Assembly (NCBI RefSeq): GCF_005222485.1 | Contig: NZ_CP029078.1 | Coordinates: 6,573,501 to 6,637,500, forward strand | Source of the DNA: Streptomyces griseoviridis | Lineage (GTDB): Bacteria > Actinomycetota > Actinomycetes > Streptomycetales > Streptomycetaceae | Length of the DNA stretch: 64,000 nt | Reading direction: 5' to 3' | Part shown: one piece after another, positions 7,901 through 14,858 of the stretch | Layout: each line of letters opens with the position of its first letter | How positions within the stretch are numbered: the stretch's first letter is position 1 | The notes under the pieces: generated by a model | What the model was told of the DNA's origin: nothing | The model's input: only the letters and a program-made list of their open reading frames with translations | Database searches by the model: none | Made by a program: the position numbers and the translations under genes

Positions 7901-8648
7901 GCTGATCGCCGGCCTGCTCGACGAGGGCGACCCCACCCTGGTCAGGGCGGCCTTCGCCGCGCTCGGCCGCACCGGCAACACGCAGGCGCACGCCCTGCTC
8001 CTGGAGCGCTCCCTGCGGCCCGGCCACGACTGGCTGATCGACCTGTGCCTGCGCCTGTTCTGCCAGGTGCCCGCGCCCGTCTGCCGCGGCTGGCTGCGCA
8101 CCGTCCGCACCTCGCGCTGCGGCCCCGACGACGGCGAACGGCTCCGACTCGCGCTGCTCTGCTCGTCGGCGCTGCGCGACCCGTCCGTGCTGCCGTCGCT
8201 CGCCGCCCTGCTGCGGACGCCGGGACCCGCCGGCCTCGTCGACCGGGTCACCGCCTACCGGGCCCTGGCCAGACTCGAGCACCCACGGGCGGAGGGGCTG
8301 CTGCTGCGGGCCCTGTCCGAGGAGGACGATCCCACCGCCACCGTCCAGGGCATCGAGGCGCTCGGCACGCTGCGCACCCCAGGAGCCGAGGAGGCGCTGC
8401 TCGGCTACCTCGACCCGGCGACCTGGCCGCCGAGCTGGCCGGCCCGCACCCCCGACCCGGGCCAGGGCGAGCAACGCCCGTCCGACCAGCGGGTGCTGGC
8501 CGCCGCCGTCGCGCTGGCCCGCACCGGCACCCCGCGCGCGATCGGCCTGCTCGAGGCGCTCAGCGGGCGCCGCACGGAGAGCGCCGGTCTGCGCCGGGTG
8601 GCCTACGAGGCGGTGCGCACCATCCGCTACTCCGCGCAGGAGGAGTAG
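4983..8648 (+). CDS. trypsin-like protease - NACHT NTPase - HEAT repeat fusion (bacterial NLR-like)
   Basis: A 1221-residue signalling NTPase. Residues 20-200 form a trypsin-like domain with the full triad: H51 in LTCGHVH, D85 in PPDLLLLN and S164 in GISGGP. Residues about 225-300 are the usual NACHT lead-in (DVRLDEVYVTL). A NACHT domain follows with Walker A GEPGAGKTT (about 321-329) and Walker B AVFFLDGLDEAP (about 388-399), then helical regions containing FLHLTFQEYFAARAL. From about residue 700 to the end there are Ala/Leu-rich HEAT-like repeats that probably sense a ligand. There are no membrane segments, so it should be cytosolic. By analogy with bacterial NACHT defence proteins, ligand binding would drive oligomerisation and switch on the protease. 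The GTG start at 4983 has a poor ribosome site, so the exact start is uncertain. It converges with the caspase gene. Confidence 0.93.
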   Translation: MNTGIRRPSDGAVPGAAVAAVDAAVVRITQGPDAVGTGFFVLPGWVLTCGHVHDPADPRPLRVHWQGRELPVRATVGPAPGTPPDLLLLNVGHTDHPVLPLGPSGYGIFGFYAYGHQWEDRGYRGYPTSGRVTGATTYHGRPGSPEPPQRLLVLNDAAIRPGISGGPVHSLVDDRVVGVVKRSNPDGGGYAVPVEEAEALRPGLLEENAAAVDRAGGGGRRSAAVSGYLMNLQREHSYVTFANLERDVRLDEVYVTLTLASDTLDGTAFSRRSGGDVQFTPDGAQEKRDSRRDRGSPQPRTRQPNAPLGELLAAPCATVLGEPGAGKTTLLRHLLVRTCRGELFGGDLPVFVRIASLTEEPECLRAYLRGAYPAVADELLTACATGRAVFFLDGLDEAPAPLQRRVAEEIRRLLAAQNRFYVSCRTVAFPRGLLPGTFRTFECVGFSRGQRARFLARWFEDRPAVAHDIERQIDVNPALTKFGQNPLMLSLLSAAQRDGDEVYVPRQRTELYAVLLDVLLTGRESVDGGCPPLLKRSFLSWLALELMHLRRESFGEEEFYALWGRFVAGRPAGAAPATTPYQLLSTLTERDAVLLRGPGGRYGFLHLTFQEYFAARALSGRPDGSDLALGRCHDPRWEEVVRLYTGMLGPDDAERFVTRIAFAPDGEPRSVEALTLAARCASDGLPEAAPVCDDLVDALLPVAFGPGSPLAVEAAHALAALAAAFPEYVGAVADRLYGAHRPPRHLFLRYVDFLGLVAGEVAGEVLAEMLRRLTETDPTTSGRPVGAAFDLEGHVLCAVEVIEALGRCGRPESVPLLAPLLDHPMSAVSGAAGQALTEIPLGPETGPLLAGPDGTLRGRLRAPLAMRVTSPASVRETMRGLFVDAPDPVGQLAIRHAVDPEWVEGDGPFHARLLHDATDDHARANLLSLTSLGVYAEDTEPLLETALDGGAQERLRVAALAFLLRCRPARTQPLIAGLLDEGDPTLVRAAFAALGRTGNTQAHALLLERSLRPGHDWLIDLCLRLFCQVPAPVCRGWLRTVRTSRCGPDDGERLRLALLCSSALRDPSVLPSLAALLRTPGPAGLVDRVTAYRALARLEHPRAEGLLLRALSEEDDPTATVQGIEALGTLRTPGAEEALLGYLDPATWPPSWPARTPDPGQGEQRPSDQRVLAAAVALARTGTPRAIGLLEALSGRRTESAGLRRVAYEAVRTIRYSAQEE

Positions 8649-8659
8649 GGCGGGCGGCG

Positions 8660-8695
8660 GGCGCGGGTCGGCGTGTACGGCGCCGACCGCGCCCG
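8660..8695. terminator. hairpin between the convergent NACHT and caspase genes
   Basis: GGGCGCGGGTCGGCG and CGCCGACCGCGCCC pair around a 7-base loop (TGTACGG), with only one bulged base. It lies 12 bases past the NACHT stop and 50 bases from the caspase stop, so it can serve both strands. An 18-bp direct duplication (GACCGCGCCCGTCGGCCC) overlaps its right arm. Confidence 0.7.
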
Positions 8696-8744
8696 TCGGC
8701 CCGACCGCGCCCGTCGGCCCGGCCGCGGGCGGTCCCGGCGGCGC

Positions 8745-10547
8745 CTACGCGCGCGTCGGCGGGAGGTGGCTCGTCGCGGTCGCGGCGAGGGCGGTGGCCA
8801 GCCTCCGGGTCTCGGCCCGGTGCGCGGTGCCCGCTCCCGCGAGGGTGAGGACCAGGCTCTCCGACACCGGCTGGTGCTGGTCGCCGAGGTAACTCCGTTG
8901 CGGGAGGGTGACCATGACGTCGCCGTTGCCCTCCGACAGGACGAACGCGTGGCGGCCCCCGATCAGGGTGGGCGTGCCGTCGCGGGCGTCGGGCGGGTCA
9001 CCGCGGTCGAAGGCCACACCGACCCGCGTCGGGCCGCTGTCGCTCGCGTAGTCGCACTGCCAGTTCCCGAACTGCGGTGTGGCGCCGCCGGCCACCAGGC
9101 CGGGCACCGCCGCCAGGGCCTTGCCGTCCAGGAGCGCGCACGCGTCGCTGCCGAACAGCGAGTTCCGCGGGAAGGCCGTCGTCCGCGCGGGCACCTTCCC
9201 CCGGTTCAGCACCTGGACCGCGGTGGTCGTGGCGGCGTCGGCGATCGCGCACAGCGACGCGGGCGCCCTGTCGTCGGTCTTCGCGAGGACGGCGACGGTG
9301 ACGTCGTCATGGGCGGGCAGCAGCAGCCGGACGCACGCCGAGCCCTCCTCGGCCTTGCGCACCACGGTGACCCGGCCCTCGGTGGTCGCGCGGCCGGTCT
9401 CCTCCTCCCGCCCGGCGTCGAAGTCGACGACGACATCGACCTGTTGGCCGCCGCCCGCGGGGTCGACGAGGACGTCGCACCGGTCGAAGCCGCCGTAGCC
9501 GCTGTCCTGCCGGGCATCTCCGAACCGGCGCAGCGCGGCCGGGGCGGTCAGCGCGCAGGGGTCCGCCTGCCGGAGATCCCCGAAGGCGGACCCGGTGCCG
9601 GGTGCGGCGTCGGAGTGGGCGGCGGGTGGGAGGTCGGCGGAGACGACGGCCGCCACGGCGGCGGCGACGACCGACCACCGCCACCCGGTCCCCAGCAGGG
9701 CCCGCCGCCGACGGCGCCGCTTCGGCCGAGCCGGCCCGACGGACACGACCGGCGCGACCGGACCGCCGGACGTGACCGGTGCGGTGGACGTGACCGGTGC
9801 GGCGGGGGCGGCTCCCGCCGCGCGGTTGCGGACGAGGGCTATCTCGTCGCCGAGACCGCTGGAACCGTCCTGCGGCAGTGGCAGGTTCCGCCCGGTCAGG
9901 GAGTTCCTGACGGTGACGAAGACGTCCCGCATGGGCAGCGGATCGGGGGCGCCCGGCACGCCCCTCTCCAGCGCGTCGATCAACGCGCCGGTGAAGGCCG
10001 GGTACTTCTCGTCGCGCGGGGCGCGGGAGAGCTGCTGCTTCCCGCACGCCGTGATCACGTACGTCCGCTCGATCACCGTCCGCTGGGCGAGGTCCAGCGG
10101 GCCCATGTGGTCGGTGACGACGGCTCCCGAGTGGCAGCAGTCGACGATCAGGACCTGGTTGTCGGCCCGGCGGTGGTTCAGCAGCATCTGCCGCAGGTCG
10201 CTGTAGGGCACCACGGCGTAGGGGCCTTCGAGCGCGGCGCCCGGCAGCATGAGGAGCAGATCGCCGCCCGGCCCGATGCGGCCGTGACCGGCGAAGTAGA
10301 TCAGCAGGGTGTCGGTCGCGGCCTCCGCGGCGACCTGCACGGCCCTCAGCACCCTGTTCGGGGTGTCCGGGTTGGACAGCACGACACAGTCCTTGCCGGC
10401 CAGCCCCCACAGCGCGGGATCGGTGAGCAGCGACCTGAGTCGCCGCGCCCCGGGCACCGCCGTGGGCAACCGCTCCACCGCCGGGTCCGTGTACGCGCTC
10501 ACACCGATGAGGACGGCGCGGGACGCCGAGGGGTCGGCGCGCGGCAT
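8745..10547 (-). CDS. caspase-like (C14) protease with transmembrane helix and extracytoplasmic Cys-rich domains
   Basis: A 600-residue predicted effector. Residues 8-265 form a caspase/metacaspase fold with catalytic H88 in LLIYFAGHG and C138 in VDCCHSG. A Pro/Thr linker is followed by a six-Arg stretch and one membrane helix (WSVVAAAVAAVVSA, about residues 310-325). By the positive-inside rule the caspase faces the cytosol and the last ~270 residues face outside. That outer part has two similar halves, each beginning with a DPCAL or DACALLD motif and carrying paired cysteines, resembling DUF3558-type secreted lipoprotein domains. Caspases in actinobacterial conflict systems are thought to cleave partner proteins and kill or arrest the cell. 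The start overlaps the EACC1 stop (TGATG), so the two are translationally coupled. Confidence 0.9.
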   Translation of the reverse strand: MPRADPSASRAVLIGVSAYTDPAVERLPTAVPGARRLRSLLTDPALWGLAGKDCVVLSNPDTPNRVLRAVQVAAEAATDTLLIYFAGHGRIGPGGDLLLMLPGAALEGPYAVVPYSDLRQMLLNHRRADNQVLIVDCCHSGAVVTDHMGPLDLAQRTVIERTYVITACGKQQLSRAPRDEKYPAFTGALIDALERGVPGAPDPLPMRDVFVTVRNSLTGRNLPLPQDGSSGLGDEIALVRNRAAGAAPAAPVTSTAPVTSGGPVAPVVSVGPARPKRRRRRRALLGTGWRWSVVAAAVAAVVSADLPPAAHSDAAPGTGSAFGDLRQADPCALTAPAALRRFGDARQDSGYGGFDRCDVLVDPAGGGQQVDVVVDFDAGREEETGRATTEGRVTVVRKAEEGSACVRLLLPAHDDVTVAVLAKTDDRAPASLCAIADAATTTAVQVLNRGKVPARTTAFPRNSLFGSDACALLDGKALAAVPGLVAGGATPQFGNWQCDYASDSGPTRVGVAFDRGDPPDARDGTPTLIGGRHAFVLSEGNGDVMVTLPQRSYLGDQHQPVSESLVLTLAGAGTAHRAETRRLATALAATATSHLPPTRA

Positions 10548-10975
10548 CAGTCCGACTCCGGGCGGGTCCCGGGCAGCGAGGGCGCGTCCCGGTCCGGCTC
10601 CTGGCGCGTCCCGGGCCGGGCGGGGTCGTCCGTGCCCTGGGCGGGGTCGAGCAGTTCCACCATCCGCTGGATCACCGCGTCGTCGCAGCGGCCCTCCAGG
10701 GTGATCGACCTGCCGCCCACGGTGACGGTCACCGCGGGGGCGGAGGGCCGCGTCGCGCGCCACGCGGCGTAGGAGAGCGCCAGGTTCAGGGCGGCGATGC
10801 CCTGCTCCAGCACGACGGTGACGATGTCGAAGGTCCCCATCGTCGTCAGGTCGGGCCGCGAGGAGCCCGCGCTCACCTCGGCCCGCCGCCGGATCACGGG
10901 GTCCTGCCGCAGCCAGCGGTACAACTCCGCCGCCGCGAGGCCGCCCCCGTCGTCCACCCGCATCTCCACCCGCAT
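10547..10975 (-). CDS. EACC1 (effector-associated constant component 1) protein
   Basis: A 142-residue protein matching the EACC1 family: an N-terminal strand MRVEMRVDDGG, then YRWLRQDPVIRRRAEV, a hydrophobic helix (FDIVTVVLEQGIAALNLAL) and a VTVTVGGRSITLEG strand pair. Its tail is acidic and Pro-rich. EACC1 is a small constant partner encoded next to variable effectors, often caspases, in predicted NTP-dependent conflict systems; its biochemical role is unknown. The ATG at 10975 is chosen because homology begins there. The stop codon shares one base with the caspase start, so the pair is a coupled two-gene operon read towards the NACHT gene. Confidence 0.85.
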   Translation of the reverse strand: MRVEMRVDDGGGLAAAELYRWLRQDPVIRRRAEVSAGSSRPDLTTMGTFDIVTVVLEQGIAALNLALSYAAWRATRPSAPAVTVTVGGRSITLEGRCDDAVIQRMVELLDPAQGTDDPARPGTRQEPDRDAPSLPGTRPESD

Positions 10976-11087
10976 GGCCGTCCCCGTCCGCTCGGTTTCT
11001 CGGACACCCCACCGTAGGGTCAACGCCCTTGCCGCGCCGCGGAGTTCGCGTTCATCACCCGAAGGTGCGAGGCCGGCCGTGGCACGG

Positions 11088-12278
11088 TCACGCGTCCGCG
11101 CTGTCACCCGCGGCGGCGGCGTCCTCGTCGAGGCTCACGGCGATGTCCACGGTGACGTCCGTCAGCGGGCGGCCCACGCACGTCAGCGCCCAGCCGGCCG
11201 CCCGCTGCCCGGCGGTGAGGCAGTTCGGCCCGTCCTGGGCGACCTCCCCCGCGCGCAGCCGCACCGCGCAGTCGCCGCAGGCGCCGACCGTGCACGAGTA
11301 CGGCATCGGCAGCCCCGCCGCGAGCCCGGCGTCGAGCAGGGTCGCGCCGGGTCCGACCGCCGCGGTGCCGACGGGGTGCCCGTCCTCCTCGACGGCCATC
11401 GTCCGGGGCTCGGTCGCGGTCGTCGCGGGGTCCGCTCCGCCGCCGAACCGCTCGTGGTGGACCCGGTCGTCCGCGATCCCGAGCCCGGCCAGGGTGGCCA
11501 GGACGGTGTCCGTCAGGGGCTGCGGGCCGCAGACGTAGTAGTGGGCGTCGGCGGCCGGGGCGAGGTCCGTGACCCAGCGGCGCACCCCGGCCGCGTCGAG
11601 GCGTCCGTCCCGGCCGGTCAGCACCTGCGTGACCGAGAGCCGGTCGGGATCGTCCGCCGCCCGCCGGGCCAGCTCGTCGGCGAAGATGACCTCGTCGGGG
11701 CCGCGGCTGCTGTAGAGCAGGGAGATCCGGCAGCGGTCCGTCCGCACGGCGAGCCGGGCGCGGATCATGCTCATCATCGGCGTGACGCCGCTGCCCGCCG
11801 CGATGAGCACCACCTCGGCCGGGGGCCGCCCGCCCGCGTGGAAGGAACCCGAGGGGCCGCGCACCGCGAGCACGTCACCGGCGCGCAGGCTCCGGTGCGC
11901 GTGGCCGGAGAACCGGCCGCCCTCGATGTGCTTGACGGTGACGTCGAGCCGCGAGGACCCCGGCGCCGACGACGCCGAGTAGGCCCGCCGCACCTCGCGC
12001 CCCTCCACCTCGGCGACCAGTGTGAAGAACTGACCGGGCAGGAAGTCGAAGACGCCGTCGCCGCCGTCCGCGTCCGCCAGGACGAGCGTGACCGCGCTCG
12101 GTGTCTCCCGGCGCACCTCGACGACCCGCACCGCGCGCGCCGGGCTCACCTCACCGCCACCGCCGGACGGCACCGCGCGGGCCGGGGCGGGCGCCACCTC
12201 GTCGTAGCCCTCCTTGCGCAGGCCGGAACGGTAGGCGCGGTCCATCGCCAGCCGCAGCAGCCGGTTCAGCCCCGGCAC
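11088..12278 (-). CDS. FAD- and 2Fe-2S-dependent ferredoxin reductase-type oxidoreductase
   Basis: About 396 residues. The N-terminal half is a ferredoxin-NADP reductase unit: FAD motif RAYSAS, then GSGVTPMMSM for NAD(P)H binding and a late YVCGPQPL. The C-terminal 90 residues are a plant-type 2Fe-2S ferredoxin with CTVGACGDCAVRL and a distal cysteine in ALTCVG. It should move electrons from NAD(P)H to an unknown partner in the cytosol. The start is unsure: GTG at 12278 overlaps the upstream gene by 13 bases, ATG at 12245 is the alternative, and the open frame extends further into the upstream gene. The preceding gene is a pyridoxamine-oxidase-like flavoprotein. The same two units occur as single fused proteins elsewhere, so the pair probably acts together. 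Confidence 0.85.
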   Translation of the reverse strand: MPGLNRLLRLAMDRAYRSGLRKEGYDEVAPAPARAVPSGGGGEVSPARAVRVVEVRRETPSAVTLVLADADGGDGVFDFLPGQFFTLVAEVEGREVRRAYSASSAPGSSRLDVTVKHIEGGRFSGHAHRSLRAGDVLAVRGPSGSFHAGGRPPAEVVLIAAGSGVTPMMSMIRARLAVRTDRCRISLLYSSRGPDEVIFADELARRAADDPDRLSVTQVLTGRDGRLDAAGVRRWVTDLAPAADAHYYVCGPQPLTDTVLATLAGLGIADDRVHHERFGGGADPATTATEPRTMAVEEDGHPVGTAAVGPGATLLDAGLAAGLPMPYSCTVGACGDCAVRLRAGEVAQDGPNCLTAGQRAAGWALTCVGRPLTDVTVDIAVSLDEDAAAAGDSADA

Positions 12279-13258
12279 CGCCCCGAGGGCCCGCAGCAGG
12301 AACGCGGCGGACCGCCCGCCGCCCGTGAGGTACCGGCCGCGAGGTGTTCCCCCGCTATCGCCAGCAGGTCGGGCGCCTTCCCGCGGCCGAGGTGCGCGCC
12401 CGGCGCCCACAGCCGCGCGCGGGTCACCGCGTCGTTGGCGGTCACCTCGGCGTCCTCGACGTCGATGAGCAGCGCCAGATGAGGGGGCGTCCCGCGCAGC
12501 GCCATCGTCGCGAGCAGGTCGGGATCGTCGGTGATCGTGCCGCGCCCCCGCAGATGCAGCACCCCGCCCCGGCCCGGCACCAGCGCCGCCAGCGAGAGCC
12601 CGTCGTCGCACAGCAGGTTGTGGAGCGTGTCGGCGCGGCGGTTGCCCCTGCGGTCGGGGACGACGAGGGTGCGGCCGTCCAGGATGCGGGCCGCCGCGCC
12701 CCGGTCCCCGCGCGGGGAGGTGTCGCTGCCGCCCGACGAGTCCCAGGTGGACAGCGCGAGGAACGGCGCGGCGGCCAGGAACGCGGCGACACCGGGCCCG
12801 CGCAGGGGGCCGTCACCGGGGAACTCGCCGGGGGCCTCGGCGGGCGGTCCCGCCGGGTCCCGTGGCCGCCACAGGCCGGAGCGCAGGACGGCCTGCGCGC
12901 AGTGCACGTACGCCTCGGTGATCTCGACGGTGGTGGCGGCGCCCTTGCGCGCGCCCACCGTGCCGTTGACGCGGAGGACCTCCCCGACGCCGGGCAGCAG
13001 GAAGAAGAACGAGACCGGACCGCGCGGGTCCGCGGGCCCCGGCAGGGTGAACGAGATCCGGGTGGGGGAGTGGACGCGGGTGAACCCCGGCCGGCCGCCG
13101 ATGAACGTCGTCCTGCTGACGCCGGCGCCGTCCCGGTAGCCGAAGGCCGCGACCGGGCACCGGGCGAGGACGGTCCGGCACCCCTCGTCGAGCGCGTCGA
13201 TCTGCTTGAGCATGATCATCGGAGCCGGCCGGCCGAGGGTCGCCTCGATCTGCTCCAT
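12266..13258 (-). CDS. pyridoxamine 5'-phosphate oxidase-like flavin-binding protein
   Basis: A 330-residue protein of the split-barrel flavin-binding (PNPOx-like) superfamily. It has two barrel halves: the first around FGYRDGAGVSRTTFIGG and the second around FLALSTWDSSGGSDTSPRGD and TLVVPDRRGNRRADTL, the conserved FMN-contact regions of this subgroup. It probably reduces or oxidises a small molecule using FMN supplied with electrons by the next gene. The ATG at 13258 lacks a clear ribosome site. The gene ends inside the reductase gene in another frame, which could reflect an ancestral fusion split by a frameshift. It is divergent from a TetR regulator that likely controls it. Confidence 0.75.
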   Translation of the reverse strand: MEQIEATLGRPAPMIMLKQIDALDEGCRTVLARCPVAAFGYRDGAGVSRTTFIGGRPGFTRVHSPTRISFTLPGPADPRGPVSFFFLLPGVGEVLRVNGTVGARKGAATTVEITEAYVHCAQAVLRSGLWRPRDPAGPPAEAPGEFPGDGPLRGPGVAAFLAAAPFLALSTWDSSGGSDTSPRGDRGAAARILDGRTLVVPDRRGNRRADTLHNLLCDDGLSLAALVPGRGGVLHLRGRGTITDDPDLLATMALRGTPPHLALLIDVEDAEVTANDAVTRARLWAPGAHLGRGKAPDLLAIAGEHLAAGTSRAAGGPPRSCCGPSGRCRG

Positions 13259-13470
13259 AGTGGTCAGCCGGTGCGGGGCGGCCGGGGGACGCGGAGGGCT
13301 CTGGGGGTCCGGGTGACGCGGGGCGCTCGCGGGGTCCTGGGGGCCTGACCGGCGTGGCTGCCGCACAAGGATTCCTCTCGTCCGGGCCGCCGGGCACGGC
13401 GTCCACGAAGGCGGGCGCCGTCCGGCGCTGGTCGTCGGCCGGGAGTGTTCTCCCAGCTCATGGCAGTATT

Positions 13471-13486
13471 CTGAGTAATCGCTCAG
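13471..13486. promoter_or_regulatory. palindromic operator candidate for the TetR regulator
   Basis: CTGAGTAATCGCTCAG matches its reverse complement at 12 of 16 positions. It lies between the divergent oxidoreductase operon and the TetR gene, 43 bases before the regulator's start. Its place and size are typical of a TetR-family operator. It also overlaps a -10-like TATTCT. Confidence 0.5.
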
Positions 13487-13528
13487 CTCTTTGGCTACTC
13501 GCTTTCCGCGCCGTGAGGAGACCCCCGG

Positions 13529-14149
13529 ATGCCGTCGGCCGATCGCCGCCTTCAACCACGTCGCACGCCCCGCCAGGTGCGCGCCGAGCTGACCAGGGAG
13601 CGCGTCCTCACCGCCGCTGCTCACGTTTTCGCCGAGTACGGCTACGCGGCGGGCACCACCAACCGCATCGCGGAACGCGCCCGTGTCTCCATCGGCTCGC
13701 TGTACCAGTACTTCCCGAACAAGGACGCGATCCTCGCCGAGCTGCTGGTGCGCCACATCGACCGCGGCACCTGGACCAGGACCGACCGGCTCGACCTGTC
13801 CCCTGGCAGTCTGGAGGCGGCGGTGCGGATCCTGGTACGGGACGCGATCGACAACCACCGCGACGATCCGCAGCTGCTCCGCATCATGATCGAACAGGCC
13901 CCGGTCTCACGGGAGTTGCTCGACACGATGGACCGGCACTCCAGGATCAGGGGCGGCGAGGTCCGCGACTTCCTCGCCCGGCACCCGGATGTGCGGGTGC
14001 GCGATCTCGACACGGCGGCCGAGCTGATCCTCTTCACCGTGGAGACGAACACCCACAAGCTGATGGCGGACCCGCGGGGCGTCCCGGTGGAGACGTTCGA
14101 GAGCGAACTGGTCGACATGGTGACCCGCTATCTGAGCGGCTCCCCGTAG
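13529..14149 (+). CDS. TetR/AcrR family transcriptional regulator
   Basis: A 206-residue repressor. The N-terminal helix-turn-helix is typical: RERVLTAAAHVFAEYGYAAG, then TTNRIAERARVSIGSLYQYF and PNKDAILAELL (about residues 22-75). The C-terminal ligand domain contains ELILFTVETNTHKLM. The ATG at 13529 is preceded by GAGGAG. It is divergent from the PNPOx-like/ferredoxin reductase pair, with a 16-bp palindrome between, so it most likely represses that operon and itself. The ligand is unknown. It is followed by the convergent ABC ATPase gene after 25 bases. Confidence 0.9.
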   Translation: MPSADRRLQPRRTPRQVRAELTRERVLTAAAHVFAEYGYAAGTTNRIAERARVSIGSLYQYFPNKDAILAELLVRHIDRGTWTRTDRLDLSPGSLEAAVRILVRDAIDNHRDDPQLLRIMIEQAPVSRELLDTMDRHSRIRGGEVRDFLARHPDVRVRDLDTAAELILFTVETNTHKLMADPRGVPVETFESELVDMVTRYLSGSP

Positions 14150-14174
14150 CCGCCGGACGTCGGGCCCGGGTGCG

Positions 14175-14858
14175 CTAGCGGTTCCCGGCCGCGCGGCGCA
14201 GACGGCCGTCGTGGACCTCGACGACCCGGTCGGCCGCGGTGAGGTGCGCGCGGTCGTGGGTGACGAGGACGGTGGCGGTCGCCCGCTGGTGGGTGAGGCG
14301 GGTGAGGAGATCGAGGACGGCGGCACCGCGTTCGTGGTCGAGGGCGCTGGTCGGCTCGTCGACGAGGAGCACGGTGGGGTCGTTCATCAGCGCGCGGGCG
14401 ATGTTGACGCGCTGGCGCTGGCCGCCGGAGAGCTGGTGGGGGCGCCGGCCCGCCTGGTCGGCGAGGCCGACGGCGTCGAGGAGTTCGCCCGCCAGGACCC
14501 GGGCCGAACGGGGTGCGCGGCCGTCGATCTGCGCCATGACCTGGAGCTGTTCGGCCGCGGTGAGGGACGGCAGCAGGTTGGGCTGCTGGAAGACGATGCC
14601 GATCCCGCGGCGGCGCAGCCGGGCGAGTTCGCCGCGGCTCAGCCCGCTGGTGGCCACACCGTCGATGGTGACCGTGCCGGTGTCGGGGGTGACCAGGGTG
14701 GCGGCGACCGCGAGCAGGCTGGACTTGCCCGAGCCCGAGGGTCCGACCACGGCGGTCAGGGTGCCTCGGGGAACGTCGAGGCAGACCCGGTCGAGGGCGG
14801 TCAGCCGGGTGTCGCCGTCGGGGTAGGTGAGGGTGACGTCGGTCAGGCACAGGCTCAT
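14175..14858 (-). CDS. ABC transporter ATP-binding protein (MacB/LolD type)
   Basis: A 227-residue ATPase with every ABC motif: Walker A GPSGSGKSS (about 39-47), Q-loop FQQPNLLPSL, signature LSGGQRQR, Walker B VLLVDEP and an H-loop VLVTHD. The sequence is of the LolD/MacB branch, which pairs with FtsX-like permeases and often exports peptides or lipids or works in antibiotic resistance. Its ATG overlaps the permease stop (ATGA), so it is translated by coupling. The divergent two-component system starting at 16114 may control this pair. Confidence 0.92.
   Translation of the reverse strand: MSLCLTDVTLTYPDGDTRLTALDRVCLDVPRGTLTAVVGPSGSGKSSLLAVAATLVTPDTGTVTIDGVATSGLSRGELARLRRRGIGIVFQQPNLLPSLTAAEQLQVMAQIDGRAPRSARVLAGELLDAVGLADQAGRRPHQLSGGQRQRVNIARALMNDPTVLLVDEPTSALDHERGAAVLDLLTRLTHQRATATVLVTHDRAHLTAADRVVEVHDGRLRRAAGNR

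Noticed and set aside
10548..11012. Upstream extension of the caspase frame over EACC1
   Set aside because: The extension is Arg/Gly-rich with no motif, and the EACC1 gene occupies this DNA in another frame. The caspase starts at 10547.
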